From positions 1 to 11,573 of the forward strand of contig USBH01000023.1 in assembly GCA_900552925.1 (NCBI GenBank): a stretch of 11,573 nt of DNA. Reading direction: 5' to 3'. The notes beneath the pieces were generated by a model. The model was not told the DNA's origin, did not search any database, and saw nothing but the letters and a program-made list of their open reading frames with translations. The stretch is from an uncultured Oscillospiraceae bacterium. GTDB lineage: Bacteria > Bacillota > Clostridia > Oscillospirales > Acutalibacteraceae. Within the stretch, counting starts at the first letter, position 1; the number at the start of each line of letters is the position of its first letter. A program made the translations under genes and the position numbers. Of the stretch, positions 1 to 5,103 are shown piece by piece.

Positions 1-48
1 CGAGATTAGCTGCAGTCTCGTGGGCTCGGAGATGTGTATAAGAGACAG
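1..48. other. Nextera P7/Read-2 adapter (artefact)
   Basis: Bases 15-48 match the complete 34-base Nextera Read-2 transposase adapter, including the 19-base Tn5 mosaic end at 30-48. Bases 1-6 match the end of the P7 primer, so 7-14 (TAGCTGCA) occupy the i7 index position. From memory this is the complement of Illumina index N728. This is library sequence, not genome. Any protein beginning inside it (for example one starting MGSEMCIRDR or MYKRQ) is an artefact. Confidence 0.98.
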
Positions 49-286
49 GGTCAAAGCCGGGCGGCACCGTGCCGGCGGCGGGCGACGCGGCCCAGCCCAT
101 CAGGTAGGCCGGCGTCGTGTGCAGCACCCGCGCGAGCGGCTCCAAAAGCGCGCCGGGCACCTTCTCGATGTCCCCCTTCTCGTAGCGGTAGACCGTGGCG
201 ACCGAAACGCCGAGCGCCGCGGCCACCGCCTCGACGGAGATCCCCAATTCCTTTCGCCTCTGCTTCATGCGCGCGCCCGTCGTCAT
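49..286 (-). CDS. XRE/CI-like HTH repressor, N-terminal part only
   Basis: The reverse strand from the ATG at 286 encodes about 79 residues before the frame runs into adapter at 48, so the C-terminal part is missing. The protein begins MTTGARMKQRRKELGISV. It continues with a helix-turn-helix (VAAALGVSVATVYRYEKGD, about residues 21-39) and a tail HTTPAYLMGW, all typical of phage and clostridial CI/XRE repressors. Full-length relatives often carry an S24 (LexA-like) self-cleavage domain, which cannot be checked here. The ATG at 286 is preferred over the in-frame ATG at 268 because an AAAGGGG ribosome site lies 9 bases ahead of it. A good leftward promoter lies at 324-352. The gene diverges from the lysis unit and probably represses it through the dyads at 370-438. 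Function is inferred from family and layout. Confidence 0.88.
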
Positions 287-323
287 CGCTGCCGTCCCCT
301 TTCCCGTCGTCTGTTCTGTCCGC

Positions 324-352
324 ATTCTACCACAAAATTCTCATAAATGCAA
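324..352 (-). promoter_or_regulatory. Leftward promoter of the XRE repressor
   Basis: Read on the minus strand, TTGCAT (352-347), a 17-base spacer and TAGAAT (329-324) match sigma-70/SigA consensus at five of six bases in each box. The expected start near 317 leaves a short leader to the ATG at 286. The operator-like dyads lie 18 or more bases upstream, leaving this promoter accessible when they are bound. Confidence 0.7.
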
Positions 353-369
353 TTTATTTTTTCAAAAAC

Positions 370-380
370 GCGAAATTCGC
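370..380. promoter_or_regulatory. Operator-like dyad O1
   Basis: GCGAA-A-TTCGC is a perfect inverted repeat around one central base and ends exactly where the -35 box of the rightward promoter begins (381). It shares the TTCGC/GCGAA half-site with the dyad at 421-438. This suggests a binding site for the adjacent XRE repressor, by inference. Confidence 0.5.
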
Positions 381-409
381 TTGACAGCTTCCGACGCATC
401 TGCTACCAT
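381..409 (+). promoter_or_regulatory. Rightward promoter of the lysis unit
   Basis: A perfect TTGACA (381-386), a 17-base spacer and TACCAT (404-409, four of six consensus bases) predict a start near 416. The promoter is flanked by the O1 and O2 dyads, as expected for a repressed phage-type early promoter. No other promoter as good is visible before the holin and endolysin. Confidence 0.75.
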
Positions 410-420
410 TAAAAGTAGAG

Positions 421-438
421 ATTCGCAATACTGCGAAT
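421..438. promoter_or_regulatory. Operator-like dyad O2
   Basis: ATTCGCA-ATAC-TGCGAAT is a perfect 7-base inverted repeat with a 4-base centre, placed just downstream of the predicted transcription start near 416. It shares its half-site with O1, with centres about 54 bases apart, so a dimeric or tetrameric repressor could bind both sides of the promoter. It does not match the LexA box consensus. Confidence 0.6.
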
Positions 439-459
439 TCAATATAAGGAGGTCCTGTT

Positions 460-693
460 TTGAAAAAGTTCAAACGATACTGCCCGGGCAAAAGATCCGG
501 GCCGCCGTATTGCTGCGCCGCGGCATGCGGTTTTATTTTTTACCCGGATTTTCGCATTTATGCAATAAACACTGATCACCCGCATGCGACCGCATCCGCA
601 TCCCGCGCGCCCCCATTTGCAGGGAACTGCGCGCATATCCGGCCGGAAAGCCGGATCGCAGGCGATTGCACATGGATCTATGACAAAAACTGA
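460..693 (+). CDS. Small Cys-rich ORF in the lysis leader (TTG start)
   Basis: A TTG at 460 sits 7 bases after a near-perfect AAGGAGG (446-452) and opens a 77-residue frame that stops 13 bases before the holin start. The ribosome site is the main reason to believe it is translated. The product begins with a basic patch (MKKFKRYCPGKR) and has six cysteines (8, 18, 19, 23, 57, 70). It has no clear membrane helix, signal peptide or family that I recognise. Its base use is uneven and the underlying RNA carries hairpins at 482-502, 517-531 and 637-656. It could therefore be a real lysis regulator (antiholin-like position), a leader peptide coupling translation to the holin, or a chance frame in a regulatory leader. 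I cannot assign a function. Confidence 0.42.
   Translation: MKKFKRYCPGKRSGPPYCCAAACGFIFYPDFRIYAINTDHPHATASASRAPPFAGNCAHIRPESRIAGDCTWIYDKN
482..541 (+). promoter_or_regulatory. Hairpins and T-rich tract in lysis leader (possible attenuator)
   Basis: GCCCGG (482-487) pairs with CCGGGC (497-502). Further on, GCCGC (517-521) can pair with GCGGT (527-531), directly followed by a run of T with one A (531-541). This looks like a weak intrinsic terminator with only five base pairs. A further perfect 7-bp stem lies at 637-643/650-656, ahead of the holin ribosome site. They may limit read-through into the lysis genes. The thermodynamics were not computed. Confidence 0.25.
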
Positions 694-706
694 AACGGAG
701 GAATTT

Positions 707-1159
707 ATGAAAGAGAATTTATGGAAGGCGGGCGTCGCGGCGGCGGGCGCTGCGGTCGTCTCGTATCTCGGCGCGCTGGCTGCGCCGCTGCTCGTGCTGC
801 TGTGCGTCATGCTCATCGACTACGTGACCGGCCTTGTCAAGGCCTACATGGCGTCGCAGCTCAGCTCCCGCATCGGGCTGCGGGGCATCCTCAAAAAGCT
901 GTGCTACATGGCGATGGTCGCCGTCGGCGCGGCGCTCGATTACCTGCTGACCGGCGCGCTCGCGCAGGCCGGCATCGACCTGCACATCGAGATGTTCTGC
1001 GGCATGCTCGTCGCGATCTGGCTCATCGTGAACGAATTGATCTCAATCCTCGAGAACCTCGCCGAGATCGGCGTGCCCGGCATGCCCGTCCTCACGAAGC
1101 TCCTCAGCCGGCTGCGCGGCACGCTCGAGGACGGAGCCAAAAGCGGCAAAAAGGAATAA
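707..1159 (+). CDS. Phage holin (toxin-secretion/phage-lysis holin family)
   Basis: This 150-residue membrane protein is of the Phage_holin_4_1/TIGR01593 type (Cph1 and TcdE relatives). Such holins form membrane lesions that release a cytoplasmic endolysin or a toxin. About four hydrophobic segments are visible (roughly residues 7-25, 26-43, 63-83 and 93-112). The family motif LIDYVTGLVKAY is at 36-47 and NELISILENLAEIGVP at 109-124, followed by a charged tail ending KSGKKE. The ATG at 707 is chosen because GGAGG (697-701) precedes it at normal spacing. Upstream in-frame ATGs would add residues with no family resemblance. The gene lies 25 bases before the endolysin and shares its orientation and high GC. 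It is the second frame downstream of the repressor-controlled promoter. The fold assignment is firm; the role in lysis rather than secretion is inferred from the neighbour. Confidence 0.92.
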   Translation: MKENLWKAGVAAAGAAVVSYLGALAAPLLVLLCVMLIDYVTGLVKAYMASQLSSRIGLRGILKKLCYMAMVAVGAALDYLLTGALAQAGIDLHIEMFCGMLVAIWLIVNELISILENLAEIGVPGMPVLTKLLSRLRGTLEDGAKSGKKE

Positions 1160-1184
1160 TATGGGATTGTAAGGGGGTGAAACT

Positions 1185-2042
1185 ATGGCAAACAAAAACA
1201 GCCGGGTGCTCGCGACCGGCAGCAACCAGATCACACAGCACTACGGCAACGCGGGGCACGGCGGATGCGACCTCGTCAAAAAGACGAACCAGCTCGACGC
1301 GATCACCGCGCATTCCGACGGCACGGTCGTCTGGTGCCAGTCCGGCATCCCGAACGACCAGGGCAGCAGCGGCAACCGCTCCTACGGCAACGCCGTGAAG
1401 CTGCGCCACGCGAACGGCTGGTACACGCTGTACGCCCACATGGACTATATTTCCGTGAAGAACGGGCAGACGGTCAAGAAGGGCCAGAAGCTCGGCTACA
1501 TGGGCAACACCGGCAATTCCTACGGCGCGCACCTGCATTTCGAGGTGCGGGACAAGTCCGACGCGCGCGCGAACCCGGAGCCGTACCTCAACGCCAACCT
1601 GCCGGGCGCAGAAACGGACGAGCCCGCGGGCTACACCGGCGACCTGACGTATCAGGCGTACACGCAGAAGGCGTGGCAGCCGAAGGTCGTCAACTGCGGC
1701 GACGGGCCGGACGGCTATGCGGGTATCTACGGCTCCGCGCTGCAGGGCCTCAAGATCGACGCGAAGAACTGCGACGTGTACTACCGCGTGCACACGCCGC
1801 AGAGCGGGTGGCTGCCGGAGGTCAAGAACAGCGGCTCCGGCGCGGACGGCTACGCCGGCATCTACGGGCAGGACATCGACGGCATCCAGATCCGCGTGCC
1901 GCAGGGCTATGTGGACTGCCGCGTGCATCTCAAGAACGGCAGCTATCTCGACTGGGTGCGCTTCGGCAAGAGCTACAAGGACGGCGCCGACGGCTATGCG
2001 GGCATTCTCGGCCGCGCGATCGACGGCGTGCAGATGAAGTAA
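1185..2042 (+). CDS. M23 endopeptidase endolysin with three ChW-like repeats
   Basis: This 285-residue protein has two parts. Residues about 15-135 form a LytM-type zinc endopeptidase that cuts peptidoglycan cross-bridges or stems. Zinc ligands are visible as H25 and D29 (HGGCD) and H118, with catalytic H116 (HLHFE at 116-120) and H85 in YAHM. Residues about 150-285 carry three related units around DGYAGIYG (176-183, 221-228) and DGYAGILG (269-276), resembling clostridial hydrophobic W (ChW) wall-binding repeats. There is no signal peptide, which fits holin-dependent release. The start at 1185 follows AAGGGGGTG (1171-1179). It follows the holin in one transcription unit and is closed by the stem at 2054-2107. 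The endolysin role is very likely; the exact bond cut is unknown. Confidence 0.92.
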   Translation: MANKNSRVLATGSNQITQHYGNAGHGGCDLVKKTNQLDAITAHSDGTVVWCQSGIPNDQGSSGNRSYGNAVKLRHANGWYTLYAHMDYISVKNGQTVKKGQKLGYMGNTGNSYGAHLHFEVRDKSDARANPEPYLNANLPGAETDEPAGYTGDLTYQAYTQKAWQPKVVNCGDGPDGYAGIYGSALQGLKIDAKNCDVYYRVHTPQSGWLPEVKNSGSGADGYAGIYGQDIDGIQIRVPQGYVDCRVHLKNGSYLDWVRFGKSYKDGADGYAGILGRAIDGVQMK

Positions 2043-2053
2043 ACAGGATAGGA

Positions 2054-2107
2054 AAAAGGGAATCCCCCGCGCAGGCCTTTTGCGGCTTGTACGGGGGATT
2101 CCCTTTT
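2054..2107. terminator. Bidirectional terminator between endolysin and Nudix gene
   Basis: A perfect 16-bp stem pairs 2054-2069 with 2092-2107 around a 22-base loop. It lies 12 bases after the endolysin stop and 24 bases beyond the leftward Nudix stop. Read rightward the stem ends in TTTT, and read leftward it runs into five or more T. It can therefore end both converging transcripts, more strongly for the leftward one. Confidence 0.85.
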
Positions 2108-2130
2108 GGGTGTGTGCCGGACTTTTTTGT

Positions 2131-2586
2131 TCATTGAATCCCTGCGATATACCGATTCGCTTCGATCAGAACCGCTTTGACTTCGGGATACGACAAAGCC
2201 TGCACCGCTTCGTTGAACGGCAGCAGCTTTATATCCAGAATTTCATGCGTATCGCAGCGAATCGATTGGTTCTCATATCTGGCGCAGAAATAGGTTGTCT
2301 GCTTGCGGTTGCCGTTGCGCATGGTGTATTCGATTCTTTTGAGGAAGCCGTCTGCAATGTCCGCTGTTACGCCCGTTTCTTCTTTGATCTCCCGCAATGC
2401 GGCCTGCATTTCCGTTTCGCCGGATTCAATGTGCCCTTTGGGCAGGCCGCAATGGCCGTCCAGCTCCACGACCAGAACATAATGCGGGATGCCGCCGATT
2501 TTGGTATATCCTGTCTGATCGTATCTGGAAGTGCAAAGATTTGTACCTGTACTATATAAATGAAATGCCGACACCGCAAGAGGCAT
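2131..2586 (-). CDS. Nudix hydrolase (Ap4A-hydrolase-like), altered N-terminus
   Basis: The 151-residue leftward frame contains a complete Nudix box, G51 to V73, with E57, R65, E66, E69, E70 and G72 in the GX5EX7REUXEEXGU pattern. The preceding VLVVELDGHCGLPKGHIE resembles bacterial diadenosine-tetraphosphate hydrolase-like enzymes that cleave nucleoside diphosphates linked to another group. The C-terminal half keeps a normal family length and ending. Relatives normally begin with a short strand of the type SCGAIV before YTKIGG. Here the residues before Y27 (ending LCTSRYDQTG) do not fit that pattern. The gene's 5' end may therefore have been replaced or deleted near 2508, leaving a possibly impaired protein. 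The ATG at 2586 has only a weak AGGAT upstream, within or next to a hairpin. Substrate is unknown. Confidence 0.75.
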   Translation of the reverse strand: MPLAVSAFHLYSTGTNLCTSRYDQTGYTKIGGIPHYVLVVELDGHCGLPKGHIESGETEMQAALREIKEETGVTADIADGFLKRIEYTMRNGNRKQTTYFCARYENQSIRCDTHEILDIKLLPFNEAVQALSYPEVKAVLIEANRYIAGIQ

Positions 2587-2929
2587 GCCGAAATATCCTG
2601 AAGCCTGAATACGGCTTCAGGGGTGGATCGCTGGAGACGACAGACTGGAGCGGATCATATACGTGCATAGCCAATCATTTGCTCCTCGAGCCGGACTCTG
2701 GTTTTTGTGTCAGGTATGTAATTGCACAGAAATGCAAGAGGATGTCGAGTCCACGACACGGTATCTCGAGGCGATCGACTCGATCGAGCGGTATGTCACA
2801 AACAAAAAGCGGTCACCTGCAAAAAGCCAAAAGTCTATATCACAGGAAGTCTCCGCAGCGATGGCCGAGAATAAAAGCCCGGCCGATCATTGACCTCTTG
2901 CTTTCTGCATCCGGCGCGCAGGAAAACGG
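2587..2929. other. Long gap with no convincing gene
   Basis: This stretch separates the Nudix gene from the next promoter. It holds the hairpin at 2597-2621. It also holds one open rightward frame of 76 codons (GTG 2663 to 2893) with no proper ribosome site and no family I recognise. That frame stays open upstream to a stop at 2606 and reads like a possible gene remnant (GDDRLERIIYVHSQSFAP, then a basic C-terminal part). With the altered 5' end of the Nudix gene, the stretch looks like rearranged or decayed DNA. No transposase, tRNA or direct repeat is visible. Confidence 0.4.
2597..2621. repeat. Perfect 9-bp inverted repeat with 7-base loop
   Basis: CCTGAAGCC (2597-2605) and GGCTTCAGG (2613-2621) form a perfect stem around TGAATAC. 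It lies 10 bases upstream of the Nudix ATG on that gene's coding strand and includes its only ribosome-site-like AGGA. It could control translation, be a terminator lacking a T tract, or be a relic end of an IS200/IS605-type element. Nothing else supports the last option. Confidence 0.6.
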
Positions 2930-2958
2930 TGGACTTTTTCCTGCATTGCGGGTATAAT
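2930..2958 (+). promoter_or_regulatory. Promoter of the HipA-like kinase unit
   Basis: TGGACT (2930-2935), a 17-base spacer and a perfect TATAAT (2953-2958) predict a transcript starting near 2965. That is about 180 bases before the kinase start codon. An 11-bp perfect dyad (2963-2973/2982-2992) begins at the predicted start and could be an operator or a 5' protective hairpin. Confidence 0.65.
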
Positions 2959-2962
2959 GAAC

Positions 2963-3130
2963 GTGATTGAAAACGTAGACTTTTTCAATCACACTCATCT
3001 CCTGTGCAGGTTATAGCGGCCAAAAAATTTTTTGAAGACAGTAACGCTACCTTCAACTTTTAAAAACTGAAGATGATGTGTAGAACTTCCAAACTGTTTT
3101 AGCTAAAAGCGGAACTGGTTCCGCTTTTTT
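2963..3130 (+). ncRNA. Putative structured, self-terminating leader RNA upstream of the kinase gene
   Basis: Between a good promoter and an intrinsic terminator lie about 165 bases with no ORF of note but several complementary segments. There is a perfect 11-bp hairpin at 2963-2973/2982-2992. A long-range pairing joins ACACTCATC (2991-2999) to GATGATGTGT (3072-3081) with one bulge. A hairpin pairs TTGAAG (3032-3037) with CTTCAA (3051-3056), with GTA/TAC inside it. CTTCA (3051-3055) can alternatively pair with TGAAG (3068-3072), so two folds may exclude each other. The terminator closes the segment. It may be a cis-acting attenuator for the kinase, or a short RNA that also acts in trans as an antitoxin-like regulator. 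It matches no riboswitch class I can name. Pairings were found by eye. Confidence 0.38.
3105..3130 (+). terminator. Intrinsic terminator 14 bases before the kinase start
   Basis: AAAAGCGGAA (3105-3114) pairs with TTCCGCTTTT (3119-3128) around CTGG, followed by T to 3130. This is a textbook Rho-independent terminator, yet it lies inside the leader, with the kinase ribosome site (AGGGAG) just after it and the ATG at 3145. Either it ends a separate RNA, or it sets a low read-through level for the kinase. Confidence 0.82.
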
Positions 3131-3144
3131 ACAGGGAGACGATC

Positions 3145-4302
3145 ATGCAATACACTTTAATGCACAAAAACACACCGGTTTTGGAGATGGTGCTGGACGA
3201 TGCTTCCTGCACGATTTCACAAGTGACCGAAATATATCATGCCGCGCATGTTCCTATCGGAATTTCGATGCGGAACGGTATTCTTGATCGCTCGGCGTTA
3301 AATGCTTGGTGGCGTGGCCGATCCATTCCGGCCAGCCGTCAGGGAATCCGTCAGGCACTCGAAACACTCCGGATCGGATACACGCAGCAGCTGCTCGAAA
3401 AGAGCTATGGCCTCAGTTTGTCCGACCAATACTGGATTCGTGCCAAACATTCTGATTTACAGTGGGATGACATCAATTTCTTCCAGAACAGCTTCTCAGA
3501 CGACATCGGCGACATACTCTTTGGTAAGAAGCTCTCCGGTGATGAAGGAATCAGTCTGATGTCTCCGGATAACACCTCAGATGGATGGCTCAAAAAGAAG
3601 TGGACAATCATCGACGGCAAACGCTGCCTGATAAAAGGCGGCAGTGGTGCTATTCAACAGGAACCCTACAATGAGGTCATCGCTTCCTGCCTGATGGACA
3701 GGCTTCAGGTTTCCCATGTTGCTTATCGCCTCATTTTACAAAACGACTATCCTTACAGCGTCTGTGAAGATTTTATCACGTCGGACACGGAACTGGTACC
3801 TGCATGGTACATCGTACAAACGCTGAAGAAGGAGAACCATCATTCCAGCTATCAGCATTATCTGAGATGCTGCGCCGAACTTGGCATCCCGGGAATACAG
3901 CACGCGCTGGATCAAATGCTGGTGGTCGATTTTCTTCTTGCAAACGAAGATCGCCATTTCAATAATTTCGGTGTCATTCGCAACGCCGAAACACTGAAGT
4001 GGGTTGGAGCTGCGCCGATTTACGACACAGGCACTTCCCTCTGGTTCTCTACACCTACGAAACTCATTCATTCCACTGCGGCGAATCTTCCCTCGAAGCC
4101 TTTCCGGGATACGCACATAGAGCAGATCAAATTAGTATCCTCTTTTGATTGGGTCAATTTCAATGCTCTGCGGGATTTCGGAGATGAAGTCCGCGCGCTG
4201 CTGTCGGATTCACTTTTTGTTGACCACGAACGCGGCGACAAGCTCGCCGACGCCATCGAAAGACGCATTGAGCTACTGCGCACGATTGCTTTGCAGAAGT
4301 AG
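3145..4302 (+). CDS. HipA-like Ser/Thr kinase (putative toxin or regulator)
   Basis: This 385-residue protein has a HipA_C-type kinase core. A nucleotide-binding segment RCLIKGGSGAI (160-170) carries K164. The catalytic loop NEDRHFNNFG (267-276) has D269 and N274, and the metal-binding motif is IYDTGTSLW with D294. All key residues are present, so activity is expected. The first 130 residues (PIGISMRNGILDRSALNAWW, then RSIPASRQGI and LSLSDQYW) match a Firmicute branch of HipA-domain proteins rather than E. coli HipA, whose N-terminal subdomain differs. E. coli HipA phosphorylates glutamyl-tRNA synthetase; the target here is unknown. No HipB-like HTH gene is adjacent. Instead an uncharacterised gene follows after 21 bases. 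The ATG at 3145 follows AGGGAG (3133-3138), directly behind an intrinsic terminator. Confidence 0.85.
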   Translation: MQYTLMHKNTPVLEMVLDDASCTISQVTEIYHAAHVPIGISMRNGILDRSALNAWWRGRSIPASRQGIRQALETLRIGYTQQLLEKSYGLSLSDQYWIRAKHSDLQWDDINFFQNSFSDDIGDILFGKKLSGDEGISLMSPDNTSDGWLKKKWTIIDGKRCLIKGGSGAIQQEPYNEVIASCLMDRLQVSHVAYRLILQNDYPYSVCEDFITSDTELVPAWYIVQTLKKENHHSSYQHYLRCCAELGIPGIQHALDQMLVVDFLLANEDRHFNNFGVIRNAETLKWVGAAPIYDTGTSLWFSTPTKLIHSTAANLPSKPFRDTHIEQIKLVSSFDWVNFNALRDFGDEVRALLSDSLFVDHERGDKLADAIERRIELLRTIALQK

Positions 4303-4323
4303 TGCATCGAGAGGAAATTCGAA

Positions 4324-5103
4324 ATGAACATGATCTATGTACCCGATAAAGAAACCGTGACCGCCCACTTCGGCACAAGCGAGATGTTTATTCTCGCAAT
4401 CACCTACGACGAGGAGACCGCTGCGATCGCGCCGATCGACGAAGCTCCGGAGCACTACATTCTGCTCAATAAAGCCGGTATCGGCGAAATCAACCTCGAC
4501 CGGTGCTTCCGCGTCGTATTCGACGACAAGGCCGCCGAGTGGACGTTCGTCTGCCCCTCCGATTACGCGCATATCGCCGACAAGCAAAAGCGGATCGCAC
4601 AGTTTTATAAGGATGGATGCCGCACGATCTCACACGTGCTCTCTGATCTGGGCTATATGATCGATCTCACGATCAGGCGTAATCGCGTGGAAAAAATCAT
4701 TGTAAAGCAAGACCCAAACAAGCTATATCGGGATGCCTATGCCGAAGCACTGGCTGCAGGACACGATGCAATTTACGCGGATGCCTATGCCACCATGCTT
4801 ACTTACACGAACAAGTTTCCGAGTAAAGACTATGCCATACTTTACGCCAGAGCCTATGCCGCTGCATCCAGCGAGCGTCACTCAGAGTATAGCAGCAATA
4901 TAGGAGCCGGTGTATTTGCAGAGGGGTTTGCCAGCGGCTATATTGAATCCCGGATCAATCGCATTCACACACTCATGCAAGATTTGAACATGAGACGAGA
5001 TTTGTCAAGGAGTGTTTTTGCAAAGCAGTGTGCAATTCGCATTGACAAGCAGCAAAAAGAACGCTATAATAATGTCGTTATCGATAATGATGTTATTATT
5101 TAG
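4324..5103 (+). CDS. Uncharacterised protein paired with the HipA-like kinase
   Basis: I do not recognise the family of this 259-residue protein. Residues 1-125 look like a mixed alpha/beta globular domain (strands such as MFILAITYDE and CFRVVFDDK). Residues 134-206 are Ala/Tyr-rich helix with repeated YxxAYA units at 134-140, 150-156 and 173-179 and a looser VFAEGFASGY at 197-206. The segment IESRINRIHTLMQDLNM (207-223) resembles the C-terminal tail of many Firmicute proteins with AEG-type helical repeats, including Rpn-like PD-(D/E)XK proteins, but no nuclease motif is visible. The ATG at 4324 follows GAGAGG (4309-4314), 21 bases after the kinase stop, so they are probably cotranscribed. 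It could be the kinase's partner, substrate or antidote. The last 20 codons overlap the tetR promoter and dyad, so the true C-terminus may have been altered by joining of modules. Confidence 0.72.
   Translation: MNMIYVPDKETVTAHFGTSEMFILAITYDEETAAIAPIDEAPEHYILLNKAGIGEINLDRCFRVVFDDKAAEWTFVCPSDYAHIADKQKRIAQFYKDGCRTISHVLSDLGYMIDLTIRRNRVEKIIVKQDPNKLYRDAYAEALAAGHDAIYADAYATMLTYTNKFPSKDYAILYARAYAAASSERHSEYSSNIGAGVFAEGFASGYIESRINRIHTLMQDLNMRRDLSRSVFAKQCAIRIDKQQKERYNNVVIDNDVII
4735..4860 (+). repeat. Three in-frame GCCTATGCC copies (AYA repeats)
   Basis: GCCTATGCC recurs at 4735-4743, 4783-4791 and 4852-4860, 48 and 69 bases apart and always in frame, encoding Ala-Tyr-Ala. The first two are preceded by GAT as well. 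The identical codons suggest recent internal duplication or selection for a short helical repeat in the encoded protein. Confidence 0.6.
5042..5070 (+). promoter_or_regulatory. Perfect-consensus promoter of tetR and the transport operon
   Basis: TTGACA (5042-5047), exactly 17 bases, then TATAAT (5065-5070) match SigA consensus at all twelve positions. It lies inside the last codons of the preceding gene and about 80 bases before the tetR ATG. A promoter this strong needs repression, which the overlapping dyad would provide. Confidence 0.85.
5065..5100. promoter_or_regulatory. Putative TetR operator dyad
   Basis: A 36-base dyad is centred between 5082 and 5083. The core TTATCGATAA (5078-5087) is a perfect palindrome and 14 of 18 position pairs are symmetric over the whole length. 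It overlaps the -10 box and the predicted start, the usual place for autorepression by a TetR dimer. Confidence 0.62.

Noticed and set aside
20..384. Open rightward frames beginning MGSEMCIRDR and MYKRQ
   Set aside because: Their first residues are translated Nextera adapter and the rest is antisense to the XRE repressor and its promoter.
421..438. LexA/SOS box
   Set aside because: The dyad lacks the Gram-positive GAAC-N4-GTTC pattern, so it fits an XRE operator better.
1104..1928. Long leftward open frame opposite the endolysin
   Set aside because: High GC keeps the antisense frame open. The composition is Val/Arg/Ala-rich without motifs, while the plus strand has a complete M23 protein.
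1265..2137. Second rightward frame overlapping the endolysin
   Set aside because: Arg/Gly/Ala-rich out-of-frame shadow of a GC-rich gene, with no ribosome site that competes with 1171-1179.
2663..2893. 76-codon rightward frame with GTG start
   Set aside because: No good ribosome site, no recognisable family and no operon partner. Mentioned only as a possible remnant within the gap.
2930..3130. ToxIN-type RNA antitoxin repeats
   Set aside because: No tandem repeats precede the terminator and the downstream protein is a HipA-like kinase, not a ToxN endoribonuclease.
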